Source: a virus
DNA: 50,489 nt
Direction: 5' to 3' (one strand)
Virus record (IMG/VR): IMGVR_UViG_3300000101_000024
Coordinates: 1-50,489 of that record
The notes under the pieces are model-generated. The model saw nothing but the letters and a program-made list of their open reading frames with translations. It was not told where the DNA came from and searched no databases. This document shows positions 48,247-50,489 of the stretch, one piece after another. The position numbers were made by a program, and so were the translations under genes. Each line of letters begins with the position of its first letter. The stretch's first letter is position 1.

Positions 48247-48696
48247 TTAAACTATCTCAAAGTGTGGTGCATCAATAAAAGGTCTTCTCCCTTGAGATCT
48301 CCTTAAATCAATGTACTCGTTCATAAGATCTTCAGAACTCATGTTCGAATTGGTTAAGTTTTTATGCCAAGCAGCACCCCAACGCAACTCAATGTCTAGC
48401 TCTTCTGCTGCTTGACCCATAGCATCTGCTATTTCATCATAAACTTGAAGCTCCCAAGAGACTCTTGGTCCTATGTAAGCAACCAGATCAACTGCATTCC
48501 CTGTTATGTGTTTGCTTTTAAGAGTTTGACTCGCTCCACGATCATAAAGCTCTTGCTGTTTCTCTGCAGTTCGCAAACCCTCTGTGACTCCGAAATCAAC
48601 TTCCGTTATGTTTATTGCACGATTAACAACATCAATTAAATCTTTATTGATGCCTTGTAGTTTGGAGATACTGCGTTTTGATAACTTAAACGCCAT
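48247..48696 (-). CDS. Endolysin, M15-type L-alanyl-D-glutamate peptidase
   Basis: This 149-residue enzyme has VTEGLRTAEKQQELYDRGAS (37-56), SKHITGNAVD (61-70) with the zinc ligands His63 and Asp70, and DAPHFEIV with His145 at the end. That is the S-x-H-x(6)-D and P-H-F pattern of VanY/M15C endolysins such as T5. No separate cell-wall-binding domain and no signal peptide. It needs a holin, encoded just upstream. It cleaves the peptide bridge of peptidoglycan at lysis. Confidence 0.88.
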   Translation of the reverse strand: MAFKLSKRSISKLQGINKDLIDVVNRAINITEVDFGVTEGLRTAEKQQELYDRGASQTLKSKHITGNAVDLVAYIGPRVSWELQVYDEIADAMGQAAEELDIELRWGAAWHKNLTNSNMSSEDLMNEYIDLRRSQGRRPFIDAPHFEIV

Positions 48697-48698
48697 AT

Positions 48699-48854
48699 TT
48701 ATTTGTCTTTGTTGTTAATCATATCAAAAAGTATTTTTACTTTGTCTTCTAGCACCTTAACTCGTATAGTTATCTCTGCACGAAAAGCTATAGCTATAGC
48801 AGCTACTGCAATAAATCCTGATATAACAGGCCAAAAATCCATAAAGCTATTCAT
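48699..48854 (-). CDS. Small membrane protein of the lysis cassette
   Basis: This 51-residue protein starts at ATG 48854, next to the holin stop (TAA then ATG). It has a transmembrane helix (WPVISGFIAVAAIAIAFRAE, about 8-27) and a charged, coiled C-terminus (VKVLEDKVKILFDMINNKDK). It is in the lysis cassette between the holin and endolysin genes. It could be an accessory holin, a pinholin-like or spanin-like protein. Easily missed because of length. Confidence 0.65.
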   Translation of the reverse strand: MNSFMDFWPVISGFIAVAAIAIAFRAEITIRVKVLEDKVKILFDMINNKDK

Positions 48855-49256
48855 TTACTTAGCCACGTGTTTATATTTCTCAAAACTACGAAGTCCACCT
48901 AGCCCTAACATGCCCATCAACACAGTCATTAACTGCCCCATGTCAAACTCAGGTAAAGCAGGGATCTCCATGCCGTAGGCAGCAACGATAAAAATAGCCA
49001 GAGGCTGAATGACAAAATGATAAGCAAAGGCAGTGCCGCATACCCAACCCACAAAAGGTCTCCAGCCACCTTTCCAAACAGAGCCACTAGCTGCTTCCGC
49101 TTTGTTGACTTCAACTTGTGCGAGAGCGAGTTCTTGCGCGTGCCTGTCCGCCATCGTTGAAATCTCATGTGCTAATGCTGCTTTCTGATCTTTATCTTCA
49201 ACAAACTTGTCTAAAAGCCCTGTTACAGGGCCAATAAGTGCATTAAGTAGAGCCAT
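48855..49256 (-). CDS. Holin, 3-TM type
   Basis: This 133-residue protein has an N-terminal helical region with charged residues (QELALAQVEVNKAEAASGSV). Then GGWRPFVGWVCGTAFAYHFV (about 63-82), LAIFIVAAYGMEIPALPEFD, and DMGQLMTVLMGMLGLGGLRS give the hydrophobic helices and PEFD linker of 3-TM holins. The end is FEKYKHVAK. It makes the pores for the endolysin at the programmed time. GTAAGGAGATAGC is its ribosome-binding site. Confidence 0.85.
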   Translation of the reverse strand: MALLNALIGPVTGLLDKFVEDKDQKAALAHEISTMADRHAQELALAQVEVNKAEAASGSVWKGGWRPFVGWVCGTAFAYHFVIQPLAIFIVAAYGMEIPALPEFDMGQLMTVLMGMLGLGGLRSFEKYKHVAK

Positions 49257-49265
49257 GCTATCTCC

Positions 49266-49403
49266 TTACCGATCACACTTGCAAACATTAATGAATTTAG
49301 ATATTAACCAAACGAATGCTTGTTTGATTTTAATAAAAATCCAAGTGAAAATATCTTTTACTGTTTTTAAAACAAAAACTAAGCTCTTTAATAATTTACT
49401 CAT
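49266..49403 (-). CDS. Tiny amphipathic protein of the lysis region
   Basis: This 45-residue, strongly hydrophobic and basic protein (SKLLKSLVFVLKTVKDIFTW to FINVCKCDR) has an ideal AGGAGGCTCAA ribosome-binding site before ATG 49403, and ends before the holin gene by 9 bases. It looks like an amphipathic membrane-active peptide, with a CKC pair at the end. It could be a holin partner or a spanin-like peptide. Function unknown. Confidence 0.6.
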   Translation of the reverse strand: MSKLLKSLVFVLKTVKDIFTWIFIKIKQAFVWLISKFINVCKCDR

Positions 49404-49415
49404 TTGAGCCTCCTA

Positions 49416-49625
49416 TTAATTAATTCCAATCATCTTTTTAAAAAATAAAGTTATCAAAGCTCCTATCGCGCCAGCAGAAAACATCATAACGTAAATCCCG
49501 CCTTTGCCTTGATTCAACATGGCATTAACCTCTGACATGTCTTTACGGAGCAGTGCTATCTCAGATCTGAGATTTTTAACGTCTGCTTGCAGTGCGCCAA
49601 ATTCTTTGCTGCTTATTTTTTCCAT
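49416..49625 (-). CDS. Small coiled-coil membrane protein
   Basis: This 69-residue protein has an N-terminal coiled coil (LQADVKNLRSEIALLRKDMS) followed by a C-terminal membrane segment (GIYVMMFSAGAIGALITLFF, about 43-62) and a KKMIGIN tail. Coiled coil plus C-terminal membrane helix fits an anchored cytoplasmic regulator of holin timing or a holin itself. It is co-transcribed with the lysis cassette. No SAR or lipobox seen. Confidence 0.65.
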   Translation of the reverse strand: MEKISSKEFGALQADVKNLRSEIALLRKDMSEVNAMLNQGKGGIYVMMFSAGAIGALITLFFKKMIGIN

Positions 49626-49630
49626 ATTAA

Positions 49631-49900
49631 TTATTTGTTCTTTCTTTCTTCAAGTAATTTTACTCTTACTTTAAGGTCGTGTATGTGATTGATCAACTCT
49701 TCTTTCAGATCGTGCCTTGCGAAAGCATTCCCAGGACTAGGGACAATAACTCCTTGTGGAGTTATCAACTGCATTTGATTAGCACGAATTAACTGAATGT
49801 CTGATGTAATCTCCCCAATGCTTGATATCACCCACCACATAGCTCCTAGCAAAACTGGAACTAAACTAGCCAGTGCTTTTGCTATGTCGAAATTTTTCAC
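49631..49900 (-). CDS. Small membrane-anchored protein
   Basis: This 89-residue protein starts KNFDIAKALASLVPVLLGAM with a membrane helix (ALASLVPVLLGAMWWVISSI, about 9-28). It has a conserved-looking loop TPQGVIVPSPGNAFARHDLK, and a C-terminal coiled coil (EELINHIHDLKVRVKLLEER). It could bridge the membrane in the manner of a spanin or holin regulator. It overlaps the previous gene's stop by one base. Function unknown. Confidence 0.6.
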   Translation of the reverse strand: MKNFDIAKALASLVPVLLGAMWWVISSIGEITSDIQLIRANQMQLITPQGVIVPSPGNAFARHDLKEELINHIHDLKVRVKLLEERKNK

Positions 49901-50442
49901 TACTCAGGCCAATTTTGAGAGCTGACAATGCTTATGAAATCAGTCATATTCGATGCAGCTCCGATAGCATCTTCTAGTCTCGAGCACTCAGCTACTATAG
50001 CAGCACGTTGAGTGACGGTTGCCGAAGGTATTGCCACATCTCTTTCAACTTTACGAGTCACCATCCAATCAGTCTGAGCTAGCATCGTACCTGCTGTGTG
50101 TTTAACCTGTGCTGTCCAAGAGTACTTCAAACCTCTAGTCACCAGACGCTCAGTAGTGTCTACCATTACAGGATTTAGTGGATCAGAGTTGTCTAGCTCT
50201 TGCGCCCATAGTGGATCACCGTTCTCATCAACTTCTTCTACATCCTCTAGTGCTTTAGGCAAGGTTGCATCACCATTCCAATAGAACCTGTCATCAGCCC
50301 GTACTGGGTCATCTACCCAAGTGATACCAACCGCAGTCTTCTCATCTTCAGTTGATCTTTGTAGCCAGTTGGATGGATAGACTGTGCCACCTATCTCGAA
50401 GCTGGAGTTCTGTCTTAGTGCTTTGCTTCCTAAGTAGTACAT
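49900..50442 (-). CDS. Tail fibre assembly-like protein
   Basis: This 180-residue protein begins YYLGSKALRQNSSFEIGGTV and has YPSNWLQRSTEDEKTAVGIT, the opening of tail-fibre-related proteins. A C-terminal helical part runs DVAIPSATVTQRAAIVAECS, then RLEDAIGAASNMTDFISIVS and NWPE at the end, a common pattern of fibre-assembly proteins. A GAGGTAATT site precedes its ATG. It probably acts on the fibre encoded at the window edge. Confidence 0.65.
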   Translation of the reverse strand: MYYLGSKALRQNSSFEIGGTVYPSNWLQRSTEDEKTAVGITWVDDPVRADDRFYWNGDATLPKALEDVEEVDENGDPLWAQELDNSDPLNPVMVDTTERLVTRGLKYSWTAQVKHTAGTMLAQTDWMVTRKVERDVAIPSATVTQRAAIVAECSRLEDAIGAASNMTDFISIVSSQNWPE

Positions 50443-50444
50443 AA

Positions 50445-50489
50445 TTACCTCGCGTTAGAATTCTTAAATGGGTTTTCGGCAAATGCCAT
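50445..50489 (-). CDS. 3' end of a fibre-like gene cut by the window edge
   Basis: The minus-strand frame enters from the window edge with MAFAENPFKNSNAR and stops at TAA 50447-50445. Such 'NPFKNS' ends are found on fibre or adhesin proteins. The left-edge LamG gene cannot be joined directly with it: the joining frame is shifted and gives an early stop, so some sequence between the two ends is missing or they are different genes. Only 14 residues are visible. Confidence 0.5.
   Translation of the reverse strand: MAFAENPFKNSNAR

Noticed and set aside
1-50489. tRNA genes, integrase or repressor (temperate lifestyle)
   Set aside because: No cloverleaf with a T-loop GGTTCGAATCC-like core was found by eye, no tyrosine or serine recombinase motif, and no CI-like gene; only a 64-residue helix-turn-helix protein is present. 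Divergent tRNAs could be missed without a program.

Overview
The window reads as a nearly complete genome of a tailed, strictly lytic-looking bacteriophage with podovirus (P22/T7-like) morphology. It carries a large and a candidate small terminase subunit, an 817-residue portal, a gpT-like major capsid protein, a scaffold, P22 gp4/gp10-like tail-machine proteins, long internal virion proteins and a lysis cassette. No long contractile or flexible tail genes (tape measure, sheath, baseplate) were seen. There is no integrase, repressor, tRNA or phage RNA polymerase. Consensus sigma-70-type promoters indicate that the host RNA polymerase is used. The style of many proteins (tail-fibre N-terminus, tiny lysine-rich peptides, small basic proteins before the portal, CDKHCVKM family) recalls uncultured marine podoviruses. 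That is an impression from memory, not a search, and the host is unknown.

Layout: 1-19372 (minus strand) is the packaging, capsid and tail module, transcribed from the terminase small subunit leftward to the tail fibres. 19496-20353 (minus) is a short set of small early-type genes with its own promoter and terminator. 20354-20776 is a divergent control region. 20777-38414 (plus) is the replication and nucleotide-metabolism module: AEP-type primase, UvrD-like helicase, flavoprotein plus ThyX, HAD phosphatase, DnaQ-like exonuclease, C-family (DnaE-like) DNA polymerase, papain-like peptidase, OB-fold protein, SNF2 helicase and VRR-NUC nuclease. 38398-50489 (minus) holds internal virion proteins, a GNAT enzyme, the gp10-like tail protein, endolysin and holin genes, a fibre-assembly-like protein and the end of another fibre-like gene. 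Both window ends lie in minus-strand tail-fibre genes, so on a circular map the two minus blocks form one late operon with a single convergence point at 38398-38414.

The most notable signals are: (i) a repeated control module, TTGACT-like box, exactly 17 bp, GATAAT/TATAAT, usually a hairpin at the extreme 5' end of the RNA, then AGAAAGGA ribosome-binding site, used for at least six transcripts, with hairpin sequence changing while the pairing is kept; (ii) a block of probable internal head proteins (9300-13514) sharing a short MA-x-x-K N-terminus, two of which contain twin-arginine-like segments; (iii) a DnaE/DnaQ replication system with a 21-residue membrane peptide gene nested between the two genes; (iv) a flavoprotein next to a ThyX with a divergent signature; (v) a stand-alone papain-like peptidase with its own promoter. 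Many small genes (21 to 57 codons) were located by hand from overlapping start/stop codons and Shine-Dalgarno sites.
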